Assembly (NCBI GenBank): GCA_002387735.1
Contig: DGKJ01000046.1
Location: 54,514-68,857, forward strand
From: Bacteriovoracaceae bacterium UBA4573
Lineage (GTDB): Bacteria > Bdellovibrionota > UBA1018 > UBA923
Length of the DNA stretch: 14,344 nucleotides
Reading direction: 5' to 3'
Every line of letters begins with the position of its first letter. The stretch's first letter is position 1. Shown here one piece after another: positions 5,816 to 12,599 of the stretch. The notes under the pieces are model-generated. The model had not been told where the DNA came from. It searched no databases and was given only the letters and a program-made list of their open reading frames with translations. The translations under genes and the position numbers were made by a program.

Positions 5816-7472
5816 AAAAGTTAGCGCCGAACTATTAACCGATCTAAAAAAATACGGCGATCGTACTAGTTCGTTTATGACATTGTATCCAGGATTCGAA
5901 TCTTATAAATCAGACAATGGTTTGGTTCGTTATATGGAGACAACTTCCGCTTGGGTTGCCGGCACCGAACCGTTGGCGCCTGCCGAAAAAAAAATTGATG
6001 TATTCAATGCTTTTAAAAATAGCGCACTAAATAAAAGAAAAAACGCCATCGTAGCTCCGGTCACCGAAGAATTTTCAAAAGAACTTACAAAAGCTGGATT
6101 TCATCGCATTCAAATCGGTTCAGAACCGGTGTTTGATTTAACTTCTTATTTTTCAACCATTGATCCTGTTCACCGCTTCCCAAGCGCCCGTTCACTTCAA
6201 AAGAGAGGCGCGGTGGTTCGAGAGCTTGCATTCGAGAGCATGACACAGGAGCAGCGCGATCGTATTTTAATGCTTGTAAAGGCTTGGAAAAACACAAAAA
6301 AAACCGCTCCGTTTGGTTTCTTGAACCAAATCGACCCCTTTTATTTCGCTAATGAAAAAAAATTTTTTGTCTTAGAGTTACACGGGCGAATTCTCGCTTT
6401 TTTGGCAGCAGTGCCCGTGTTTGCATTGGAAGGTTATTTTTTTTCCGAATACATGAGAGCCGCTGAAAGCCGTGTCGGTACTACAGAACTACTCTTTATT
6501 GAAACAATGCGTCTGCTAAAAAAGGCGGGTTACAAAGAAGTAAGACTAGGAACCTGCTTGTTTTCAAATCTTAGAGTGAATTCAGAAAGCAATCTGCGTC
6601 AGCGCGTAATGAGCTTTGCCATGGGATTAGCCTTTAGGCACCTGCGATATCCTTTGAACTTCAAGTCCATTTATCAATTTAAGGCTAAGTTCGAACCAAC
6701 TCGTTGGGAGCCCGTTTATCTAGCGAGCAAGAGCAAGGTTGGAATAAGAGTCTTGTTTGACGTTCTAAGAGTACACTTTAAGGAACTAAATTTAGGGGCC
6801 CGACTTCAAGGATACTTTGCACAGGGAATAAACACACGAGCGCTCCCAAAAACTTTTGGTGAGTTCCTTTACCGCAGTAAAATCACATTCATCTTTTCGG
6901 CTATTTTCGTGGTATTGCATTTGTGGCGTACATTTTCGACCACCGGTTTGGCGTTTTTTCAAAAGAATGGGTATAGTGTCTCGGGCTATTCCGCTAGCGG
7001 ACATTTTTGGAGTCCATTATTCCATAACGGTCACACGCACTTTTTCGGTGATTTATCGACCTTTTTAATTTTCGGCACTGCTACGGAAGTATTTTTGGGG
7101 TCATGGTTCGCCGCCAGTGTAATTGCGTTTGGGCTTTGGGCGTCAAATCCACAAGCGGTTTACATAGTTGAAAAGTTAATTGGGCCGAACATAGATGCTG
7201 CCACATTGGCCCGGTTTAGATCTGAAACAGATTATGGTTCCTCGAATGCGATATATGCCATGGTAGGTGCGCTAAGTGGTCTACTTAAGCGGCCAATGTT
7301 GCTCATGTTGCCCTTTATTTTAAACGGTTTATTTCTCTGTATTGCGCTAAAAAGTATTTTGAGTATTCATCATCTAACGGCACTATTTACTGGTTTTGTA
7401 ATTTGCAAGCTATTGCACATTGTCCAGAAAAAATTTCCCACTTCGGTTTTGGAGCAAAGTAAGACAGAATAG
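5802..7472 (+). CDS. DUF2156/MprF-C-like acyltransferase fused to a rhomboid-family membrane domain
   Basis: A 556-aa protein in two parts. Residues about 15-310 resemble the soluble C-terminal synthase domain of MprF / DUF2156 (LPG_synthase_C, tandem GNAT folds), e.g. FMTLYPGFESYKSDNGLVRY, VVRELAFES, FVLELHGRILAFLAAVPV and GYKEVRLGTCLFSNL. Such domains transfer aminoacyl or acyl groups to lipids or amines. Residues about 358-545 are a membrane domain with rhomboid-protease motifs. These are His408/His413 then Asp417 (GlpG H145/H150/N154 positions), FGTATE (GlpG GGAVE), GSSNAIYAM with Ser481 at the nucleophile position, and HHLTALFTG with His524 at the catalytic His position and Gly531 kept. 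So the Ser/His dyad is intact, while GlpG N154 is Asp and the Gly after the Ser is Asn. It overlaps ddl by 14 bp and lies 7 bp before the transglycosylase gene. Domain calls are by eye; activity is unknown. Confidence 0.75.
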   Translation: MNLNEKVSAELLTDLKKYGDRTSSFMTLYPGFESYKSDNGLVRYMETTSAWVAGTEPLAPAEKKIDVFNAFKNSALNKRKNAIVAPVTEEFSKELTKAGFHRIQIGSEPVFDLTSYFSTIDPVHRFPSARSLQKRGAVVRELAFESMTQEQRDRILMLVKAWKNTKKTAPFGFLNQIDPFYFANEKKFFVLELHGRILAFLAAVPVFALEGYFFSEYMRAAESRVGTTELLFIETMRLLKKAGYKEVRLGTCLFSNLRVNSESNLRQRVMSFAMGLAFRHLRYPLNFKSIYQFKAKFEPTRWEPVYLASKSKVGIRVLFDVLRVHFKELNLGARLQGYFAQGINTRALPKTFGEFLYRSKITFIFSAIFVVLHLWRTFSTTGLAFFQKNGYSVSGYSASGHFWSPLFHNGHTHFFGDLSTFLIFGTATEVFLGSWFAASVIAFGLWASNPQAVYIVEKLIGPNIDAATLARFRSETDYGSSNAIYAMVGALSGLLKRPMLLMLPFILNGLFLCIALKSILSIHHLTALFTGFVICKLLHIVQKKFPTSVLEQSKTE

Positions 7473-7479
7473 ATCTATT

Positions 7480-8679
7480 GTGCTCGTTAAAATCTTAAAA
7501 AAAGTGACATTTACTTTGCTGGTTTTGAATGTGGCGTTTCTTTTTGCTTCATGCGCGAGCGCCCCAAAGCCCATTGATAGCGAAATCGGTGATAGCGGTT
7601 TGTCTCAAGAGTCGATCGATGCGATTCGAGCTATTGAACGCGAGATTCAAGCCACCGATGATCATATTCAAGAAAAACACGAAAAATTTAAAATACCGAT
7701 CGAGGTGAATCATCTCGTTTTGAAGTGGGTACACTTTTTCACGGTTACCGACAGAGATCGATTTCAAAGATTTTTAGATAACGGTGCGGTCTACCAGAAC
7801 TTGGTTAAAAAAGTATTAGCCGACTATGGCATTCCCACCGAGCTTTATTATTTGGCAATGATCGAGAGTGGCTATTATCTCGGAGCGAGATCGCGCGCCC
7901 GTGCAGTTGGCCCGTGGCAGTTTATGCTTGGAACGTCTCGAATGTACGGTTTGAAGACCAACGCGTTTGTCGATGAGCGTCAGGACATCGTGCGTTCAAC
8001 AGAAGCCGCCGCGAGATATTTAAAGGCGCTCCAGTCTAAATTCGATTCATGGTATTTAGCGATGGCCGGATACAACGCTGGCGAAGGACGAATTGCCGGC
8101 GCCATACGCCGGGGTCGCAGTCGAGATTTTTGGGTACTTGTAGAAAAGAAAGTATTGCCGCCAGAGACCCGCGACTATGTTCCGAAATTTTTAGCTGCCG
8201 TCATTGTTGGTCGAAATTTAAAAAAATATGGGTTCGAATCAAGCGAGAGCATCGAGAAATTCCCGACTGTGCGAACAGTGTCGGTCCCAGGTTCTGTCCG
8301 ACTCGACGATATTGCCAAATCTATTGATATGCGGGCATCCGACCTCAAGCGCCTGAATCGCCACATTTTGCGAGATATTACCCCGGTCGGAATGCGACGC
8401 TACGGTGTTTGGGTACCAGTCGAAAGGGTTGCGCAATTGGAAATGTCCAAGTCAAATCTTGCGCGTCACCGAATTGCGCCGGTTCGTGAAAAAAAACGAT
8501 ACGTGGCGTCCGTTCGTAAACGCGGTCGCGTTCGATATCACCATGTTAGGCGTGGAGAAGCTCTTGCTTCGATCGCGAATCAATACAATGTTTCCACGGA
8601 AAAATTGAAACGTCTAAATCGTTTGAAATCAAATCTTATCTACGCCGGCCAACGATTGGTGCTTCCAAAAAATTTGTAG
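7480..8679 (+). CDS. mltD: Membrane-bound lytic transglycosylase, MltD-type, with C-terminal LysM
   Basis: The frame is open from ATG 7420, but that start would add 20 residues and overlap the previous gene by 53 bp. GTG at 7480 gives a compact lipoprotein signal (VLVKILKKVTFTLLVLNVAF then LFASC, Cys25), so I prefer it (399 aa), although no clear ribosome-binding site is seen for either. The SLT domain (about 90-260) has catalytic Glu129 in LAMIESGYY, then ARAVGPWQFM and MAGYNAGEGR (195-204). A degenerate LysM lies at about 273-313 (VRLDDIAKSIDMRASDLKRL) and a clear LysM at 353-397 (YHHVRRGEALASIANQYNVS). It should cleave the MurNAc-GlcNAc bond in the periplasm to form anhydro-muropeptides. 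It closes the ddl operon, ahead of a bidirectional terminator. Confidence 0.9.
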   Translation: MLVKILKKVTFTLLVLNVAFLFASCASAPKPIDSEIGDSGLSQESIDAIRAIEREIQATDDHIQEKHEKFKIPIEVNHLVLKWVHFFTVTDRDRFQRFLDNGAVYQNLVKKVLADYGIPTELYYLAMIESGYYLGARSRARAVGPWQFMLGTSRMYGLKTNAFVDERQDIVRSTEAAARYLKALQSKFDSWYLAMAGYNAGEGRIAGAIRRGRSRDFWVLVEKKVLPPETRDYVPKFLAAVIVGRNLKKYGFESSESIEKFPTVRTVSVPGSVRLDDIAKSIDMRASDLKRLNRHILRDITPVGMRRYGVWVPVERVAQLEMSKSNLARHRIAPVREKKRYVASVRKRGRVRYHHVRRGEALASIANQYNVSTEKLKRLNRLKSNLIYAGQRLVLPKNL

Positions 8680-8692
8680 TTTAGAGAAAAAA

Positions 8693-8750
8693 TGGCGCAC
8701 TCGGCAGGGTTGGCTCGCTTTGCTCGCCCAGAACCGTAGAACCCAAGTGC
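8693..8750 (-). pseudogene. Degenerate tRNA-Arg-like element (58 nt)
   Basis: The plus-strand segment TGGCGCAC-T-CGGCAGGGTT (8693-8711) matches the 3' end of the tRNA-Arg at 8801 with one mismatch in 19 bp. Reading the minus strand, GCACTTG (8750-8744) pairs over all seven positions (one G-U) with CGAGTGC, followed by the discriminator G and CCA. Compared with the real acceptor stem (GCACCCG/CGGGTGC), one pair has changed on both strands. The anticodon arm and a normal T-loop are absent; a secondary pairing GGTT/AACC is possible. CCA is followed by TTTTTT on the minus strand, so the hairpin could also act as a back-up terminator. It could be a tRNA remnant left by an integration event. Confidence 0.5.
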
Positions 8751-8759
8751 AGCAAAAAT

Positions 8760-8796
8760 AAAAAAGCCGTCGAGGCGTTGCCCCAACGGCTTTTTT
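8760..8796. terminator. Bidirectional intrinsic terminator
   Basis: The arms AAAAAAGCCGT (8760-8770) and ACGGCTTTTTT (8786-8796) are perfectly complementary over 11 bp, with a 15-nt loop that holds a further GGC/GCC pairing. The A-run on the left and T-run on the right let it end both the plus-strand transglycosylase operon and the minus-strand tRNA-Arg transcript. Confidence 0.88.
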
Positions 8797-8800
8797 ATTA

Positions 8801-8878
8801 TGGCGCACCCGGCAGGGTTCGAACCTACGACCTTCAGATCCGTAGTCTGACGCTCTAATCCAGCTGAGCTACGGGTGC
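8801..8878 (-). tRNA. argX: tRNA-Arg(ACG)
   Basis: A complete tRNA on the minus strand with acceptor GCACCCG/CGGGTGC, D-stem GCTC/GAGC, anticodon stem TCAGA/TCTGA with loop CTACGGA (anticodon ACG, read as ICG after deamination), and T-arm GTAGG-TTCGAAC-CCTGC. CCA is encoded. The D-loop is one base longer than in the Escherichia coli counterpart, giving 78 nt. A bidirectional terminator follows within 5 bp and a good promoter precedes it. Confidence 0.95.
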
Positions 8879-8903
8879 ACCGCTACGTTAAATAGGTGAC
8901 AGT

Positions 8904-8932
8904 CTTATAGGGTTTTTTGGCTTGGAGGGCAA
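8904..8932 (-). promoter_or_regulatory. Sigma-70-type promoter for tRNA-Arg
   Basis: On the minus strand, TTGCCC (8932-8927) and TATAAG (8909-8904) are separated by exactly 17 bp. Transcription would begin about 20 bp before the mature tRNA 5' end, a normal leader length. Confidence 0.6.
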
Positions 8933-8963
8933 GTGTTTTTCAGGTAATCCCGGGGGAAAACAC
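8933..8963 (+). other. Stem-loop directly upstream of the TPP aptamer
   Basis: GTGTTTTTC (8933-8941) and GGAAAACAC (8955-8963) pair over nine positions (one G-U) around a 13-nt loop containing CCCGGG. It abuts the riboswitch core. No T-run follows, so it is not an intrinsic terminator. It may support aptamer folding or form the outer part of its first helix; no function is shown. Confidence 0.4.
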
Positions 8964-9054
8964 CAGCGGGGGAGCTGCTAATGTCTGCGGCTGAGAGGCT
9001 CGATTTTGATTCGGGCGACCCGAAAACTTGATCCGGATAATGCCGGCGTAAGGA
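8964..9054 (+). ncRNA. TPP riboswitch (THI element)
   Basis: The conserved core is present in order: CGGGGGAGC (8967-8975), an optional stem GCTGC/GCGGC (8974-8978 with 8987-8991), CTGAGAGG (8991-8998), GACCCGAAAACTTGATCCGG (9017-9036), ATAATGCCGGCGTAAGGA (9037-9054). These match the pyrimidine-sensor and pyrophosphate-sensor halves of thiamine-pyrophosphate aptamers. No separate terminator or anti-terminator follows. The terminal GUAAGGA is itself the Shine-Dalgarno of the next gene, six bases before the ATG. Ligand-induced folding should therefore hide the ribosome-binding site and lower translation when TPP is abundant. The outermost helix is not obvious in sequence. Confidence 0.92.
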
Positions 9055-9060
9055 CATCTA

Positions 9061-10524
9061 ATGAACCGTTTTTTCTTAATTTTTTATATTCTTGGGCTGC
9101 TTGGCTGTTCGGTCGTCTTAGCGGAAGAATCGATATTCCGTGTGCGGCTGGTTGAAGACCTGGGCACGTTGGACTGGGGCTATGGCGAAGTAAACGCCCA
9201 GGTCGTAGATCAGCTAATGGAAGGTCTAACCTTTGTTGATCGAAGGGGCAATGCGACGCCAGCGGTCGCGCGAAAGTGGGTATCGACAGGGAATATCACG
9301 CAGTTTTTTTTACGCTCCGACGCCAAGTGGTCAGATGGCCGCCGTGTTTGTGCTGAGGATTTCGAGATTGCCTGGCAACGAATTCGTGAAGCGCAGATAG
9401 TATCGCCCTATTCTCACCTGTTTAAAGATATTCAGGCGGTGCGGGCTAAATCCTGCGAGAAACTAGAAGTCGAAACCAAAACTCCCCTTTCCTACCTACC
9501 GGAACTACTAAGTCATTGGGTGTTTTATCCGGTTCAAAAAAATAGCTATCAGAAACAGCGCGATAAATTCTTTGAGCCCGAAAATTTAATTTCTAATGGA
9601 CCGTATAAAATAAAAAAATGGCACAAAGATTCTCGTTATGTACTTGAGAAAAATGAATACTATTTCGCCGAAAAAGCGCGCCCGCTTCTGTTGGAATTTT
9701 TAGTTGTTTCAGACGATCAAACCGCCCTCACACTGTATAAAGCAGGAAAAATTGATTGGTTAAAGGACCCACCGATATTGAGCCGGGACCAGATAGTGCG
9801 GTCAGAGGGTTTTCGAGTGTTCCCCACCGCGGTAGGGTATCATCTAGGGTTTTCATTTTTGGAAAATAAAAAAAGCTTCGATCGAAATGCTCGTTGCGCC
9901 ATTTCTAAAGCGATCGATGTTACAAAAATTCCAAAAATATTATTCGGAACCGAAATTCCTTCGCATACTTTTGTTCCTCCTCAATTTAAAATGGAAAAGG
10001 CTAATAATAGGTTCTCGAAGGCAGACGCCCAAATGTTGTGGAGTAAATCGACTCATCCGGAAATAATTGAAATCAGTTACTATGCGAAGCAAATTCACGA
10101 AACGTTGATGCAGTGGATTCAGGCAGAGCTCGCGAAAAATTTAAATACCAAGGTCGTTCTAAATAAAATGGAATCAAAGACCTATTGGTCGGAACTTGCT
10201 AATCGATCTCCGAGTGTTTTTTTGAGCGGCACCACGGCCTATTTTAGTCATGCAGCGGCTTTTTTAGATGAGATGCGGACAGAAAGCCCCGCCAACTGGG
10301 GCAAATATTCTAATAAGAATTACGATCGAATTGTCGATAGCATTAAAAAATCTAACTTTAAAAGAGAACTAATTGCTCAAGCCGATCGAACGCTCGTGCA
10401 TGACGACTGCTCGGTAATTCCGCTTTACTTTCGACCAACTGCTCTTCTTTTAAAACCAAGATGGATAAACTTTGAACTAAACCCACTAGCTCGAGTGCAA
10501 CTCAAAAAAGTTCGATCCCGATAA
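9061..10524 (+). CDS. Family-5 extracellular solute-binding protein (OppA/DppA-like) under TPP control
   Basis: A 487-aa exported protein. The signal peptide is MNRFFLIFYILGLLGCSVVLA; either a lipobox (LLGC, Cys16) or a type I site after VLA is possible. The mature part follows the SBP_bac_5 pattern: LVEDLGTLDWGYGEVNAQVV, QLMEGLTFVDRRGNATPAVA, FFLRSDAKWSDGRRVCAEDF, LISNGPYKIKKW and a C-terminal VHDDCSVIPLYFRP. These proteins deliver oligopeptides, nickel, heme precursors or other solutes to an ABC importer. The TPP riboswitch directly upstream, with its Shine-Dalgarno inside the aptamer, suggests uptake of thiamine, a thiamine precursor, or a thiamine-containing compound. No permease or ATPase gene is adjacent, so the partner must be elsewhere. 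Confidence 0.9.
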   Translation: MNRFFLIFYILGLLGCSVVLAEESIFRVRLVEDLGTLDWGYGEVNAQVVDQLMEGLTFVDRRGNATPAVARKWVSTGNITQFFLRSDAKWSDGRRVCAEDFEIAWQRIREAQIVSPYSHLFKDIQAVRAKSCEKLEVETKTPLSYLPELLSHWVFYPVQKNSYQKQRDKFFEPENLISNGPYKIKKWHKDSRYVLEKNEYYFAEKARPLLLEFLVVSDDQTALTLYKAGKIDWLKDPPILSRDQIVRSEGFRVFPTAVGYHLGFSFLENKKSFDRNARCAISKAIDVTKIPKILFGTEIPSHTFVPPQFKMEKANNRFSKADAQMLWSKSTHPEIIEISYYAKQIHETLMQWIQAELAKNLNTKVVLNKMESKTYWSELANRSPSVFLSGTTAYFSHAAAFLDEMRTESPANWGKYSNKNYDRIVDSIKKSNFKRELIAQADRTLVHDDCSVIPLYFRPTALLLKPRWINFELNPLARVQLKKVRSR

Positions 10525-10571
10525 ATTCCATTGGTAGGCAATAAATTCAGTATCCCTCGGTAGGTCGTTAC

Positions 10572-10605
10572 TAAGCTAAACCTGCCGATCGCAGGAAAGC
10601 CCTTA
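10572..10605 (+). other. Two-part stem-loop in the 100-bp gap before 10624
   Basis: CCTGC-CGATC-GCAGG (10581-10595) is enclosed by TAAGCT (10572-10577) and AGC-CC-TTA (10598-10605), which pair with a two-base bulge. No T-run follows, so it is not a clear terminator. It lies 19 bp before the next start codon and could be a leader structure. The gap also has two GGTAGG hexamers (10549-10564 region). No known riboswitch class matches. Confidence 0.3.
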
Positions 10606-10623
10606 ATAGGTCATTCTAAGAGA

Positions 10624-11070
10624 ATGGGGCTTCGATTCACATGGGTCGTCACGACTCTATCGTTGTCGTTACTTTCCTTTGCTTTCGGATCTGAAGGATT
10701 CGTAGAACTGGATTCAAAATTTTTGCACGTTAACCCACGCGTGATTCGAGCGAAACAAGACCGTCCACATGCGGTCTGGGCGAAAATGCACACTCGTGAT
10801 ATAAAGCGGGTTTCCGCCATTCTAAAGCAAGCTTTGGCTGATCAAAAAGATATATCGGTAGAAATAGAAAGCTTCTACCGAGAAACTGGTGAAGTAAGGT
10901 TAATTATTCGTAATCAGTCTCGAGAGTCCAAAGAATCCGCCACATTACGAATTGAAGAGGCGCTTAAGAAAAATAAAAACATTTCACTGGTGGGGCGTCG
11001 GCGAATTTTTCGAATTACCGAGATGCGAAATGAGGAACACAGAAAAAATTCCTCGAAGGTCGCTGAATGA
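10624..11070 (+). CDS. Small secreted protein coupled to the S8 protease
   Basis: A 148-aa protein I cannot assign to a family. MGLRFTWVVTTLSLSLLSFA with FGSE is a type I signal peptide, with likely cleavage after FG, so it is periplasmic or secreted. The mature part looks like an alpha/beta domain: a helix (TRDIKRVSAILKQALADQ), a beta hairpin (ISVEIESFYRETGEVRLIIR), a helix (ESATLRIEEALKKNKN) and a last strand (ISLVGRRRIFRITE), with a basic tail. The order is reminiscent of ferredoxin-like folds such as subtilase propeptides, but sequence similarity is not evident. Its TGA overlaps the protease ATG (ATGA at 11067-11070), so the two are translationally coupled. The upstream sequence GAGA is a weak ribosome-binding site. 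Confidence 0.7.
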   Translation: MGLRFTWVVTTLSLSLLSFAFGSEGFVELDSKFLHVNPRVIRAKQDRPHAVWAKMHTRDIKRVSAILKQALADQKDISVEIESFYRETGEVRLIIRNQSRESKESATLRIEEALKKNKNISLVGRRRIFRITEMRNEEHRKNSSKVAE

Positions 11071-12599
11071 TGGGCTTTCCAATCAAAGCGAAAGCTTCTT
11101 TAGTGATTTGCTGCACTTTCGCAGTCTTATCGGCCGCCTGCAGTTCGCAGGAGCGCGTTGAAAAGTTATCGTCAGGCCCGAGTTTCCGCAACAAACTACC
11201 ACCAGCGTATTACACTCAAAGCACTCTTGATATTCCTGCTAATTTAAATGACCGCTACTTCGCCGACAAAGGTGCTTGGTCGCAGGTCTACACCGACTTG
11301 TGGGCCCACCTCGAAATAGGCGCTGCCGCCCTTTATTCTGGTATTACTCTTCCGTCGAACGAAATAGTGGTTGCGGTACTCGATACCGGGGTAGATACGG
11401 ATCACGAAGATCTAGTGGGTCGAATGTGGGTAAACCCACGGGAAATACCGAGTGACCGATATAATAACTCAGTGGACGACGACCAAAACGGCTTCGTTGA
11501 CGACTTTGTTGGTTGGGACTGGGTGAATAATACCAATAATCCATCCGACGACAACGGACACGGGACCCATGTTGCAGGCACGATCGCCGCAATTGGCGGC
11601 AATGGTAAGGGAATTGTCGGAGTAGCTCCGTTCGTTCGAATAATGCCACTGAAAGTGTGCAGCTACGACGGAGCATGTGAAAGTAGCGATATTCGTGACG
11701 CAATTCTATACGCCAATCGCAACGGAGCTAAAGTAATTAATCTGAGTTTGGGTGGTCCCGACGATGGACCAGAAGGCCAAGCTTTTAATTCTGTTATTGA
11801 GCAAGTGTCAAAAGCCGGCACCTTGGTGGTTACCAGTGCGGGTAACGATGCGATGGACGTTGGGGAGTATTCACCCGCGAATTCGACTTATGCTATGCCA
11901 GTTGCGGCTCATCGAAGCGATGGGCGTATATGTGGGTTCTCAAATTTTGGTTGGAAGCTTGACGTGTCTGCCGGTGGTTGCGGCGAGAAAAATGGTCAAG
12001 ACGTTGGGGCAATGATTTCGGCGAACTCCAAAAAATGTGGCAGTCTTGGAGATCAGTATTGTGCGGTTCGAACCGCGATCGGTGAAAAGTATTCGTTAAA
12101 ATACGGTACATCAATGTCTACGCCGCATATCAGCGGACTAGCCGCATTGGTCTGGTCCCTTAATCCTCAAGCTACCCCGCTTCAGATTAGACAGACAGTT
12201 TTAAAAACAGCGGTGAAAGCGAATGCCGATAACAAAAATGTAGACTTTGGTTTCGGAAAGGCCAGCGCGGTTGATGCTGCGAGAATAGCACTCGAAGCCC
12301 CAGGTATTAAAATAACCTCGCCTTTCCATGGAGCCATTTCAAATCAACATCTATTGAAGTTAAGAATTGAAGCCCAGTCCCCCGTGGCGTGGGAACTTCG
12401 GGCAGTCTCGGTGCAAGATGGCGATGCTAATTTGCAATTAACCGCGGGTGACCTTATAGCTACGGGCACCGTATCTGCTGCGACCAACGTGGACCTGAGT
12501 GAGCTTTATCTACCCGCGCAAGCGGGCTCTTATTTGATAGTACTGAAAGCGCAAGTTTCAGGTGAATCGTATTTCGACACAGCACTCGTTCGGCGTTAG
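11067..12599 (+). CDS. Subtilisin-family (S8) serine protease lipoprotein
   Basis: A 510-aa protein. A lipoprotein signal peptide ends in LSAAC (Cys25), so it should be anchored to a membrane. The catalytic domain spans about 98-410. Asp106 is in VVAVLDTGVD, His165 in NGHGTHVAGT, the oxyanion Asn260 in VTSAGND, and Ser349 in YGTSMSTPHISG. An Asp/Asn-rich insertion after the Asp motif (SVDDDQNGFVDDFVGWDW, 135-152) is typical of a bacterial subtilase subgroup. About 70 residues precede the catalytic domain, with no recognisable I9 propeptide. A beta-rich tail (about 415-510, ITSPFHGAISNQHLL...) resembles small C-terminal domains of secreted subtilases. It is coupled to the small secreted protein upstream and ends tail to tail with the minus-strand lipoprotein gene. 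Confidence 0.93.
   Translation: MMGFPIKAKASLVICCTFAVLSAACSSQERVEKLSSGPSFRNKLPPAYYTQSTLDIPANLNDRYFADKGAWSQVYTDLWAHLEIGAAALYSGITLPSNEIVVAVLDTGVDTDHEDLVGRMWVNPREIPSDRYNNSVDDDQNGFVDDFVGWDWVNNTNNPSDDNGHGTHVAGTIAAIGGNGKGIVGVAPFVRIMPLKVCSYDGACESSDIRDAILYANRNGAKVINLSLGGPDDGPEGQAFNSVIEQVSKAGTLVVTSAGNDAMDVGEYSPANSTYAMPVAAHRSDGRICGFSNFGWKLDVSAGGCGEKNGQDVGAMISANSKKCGSLGDQYCAVRTAIGEKYSLKYGTSMSTPHISGLAALVWSLNPQATPLQIRQTVLKTAVKANADNKNVDFGFGKASAVDAARIALEAPGIKITSPFHGAISNQHLLKLRIEAQSPVAWELRAVSVQDGDANLQLTAGDLIATGTVSAATNVDLSELYLPAQAGSYLIVLKAQVSGESYFDTALVRR

Noticed and set aside
10549..10610. Possible c-di-GMP (GEMM) riboswitch because of GGTAGG and AAAGCC elements
   Set aside because: The blocks occur in the wrong order and the conserved tetraloop-receptor layout is absent.
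11344..11703. 119-codon minus-strand open frame inside the S8 protease gene
   Set aside because: It is antisense to the conserved Asp and His motifs of the subtilase, and is rich in Arg, Ser and Tyr, as expected of a shadow.
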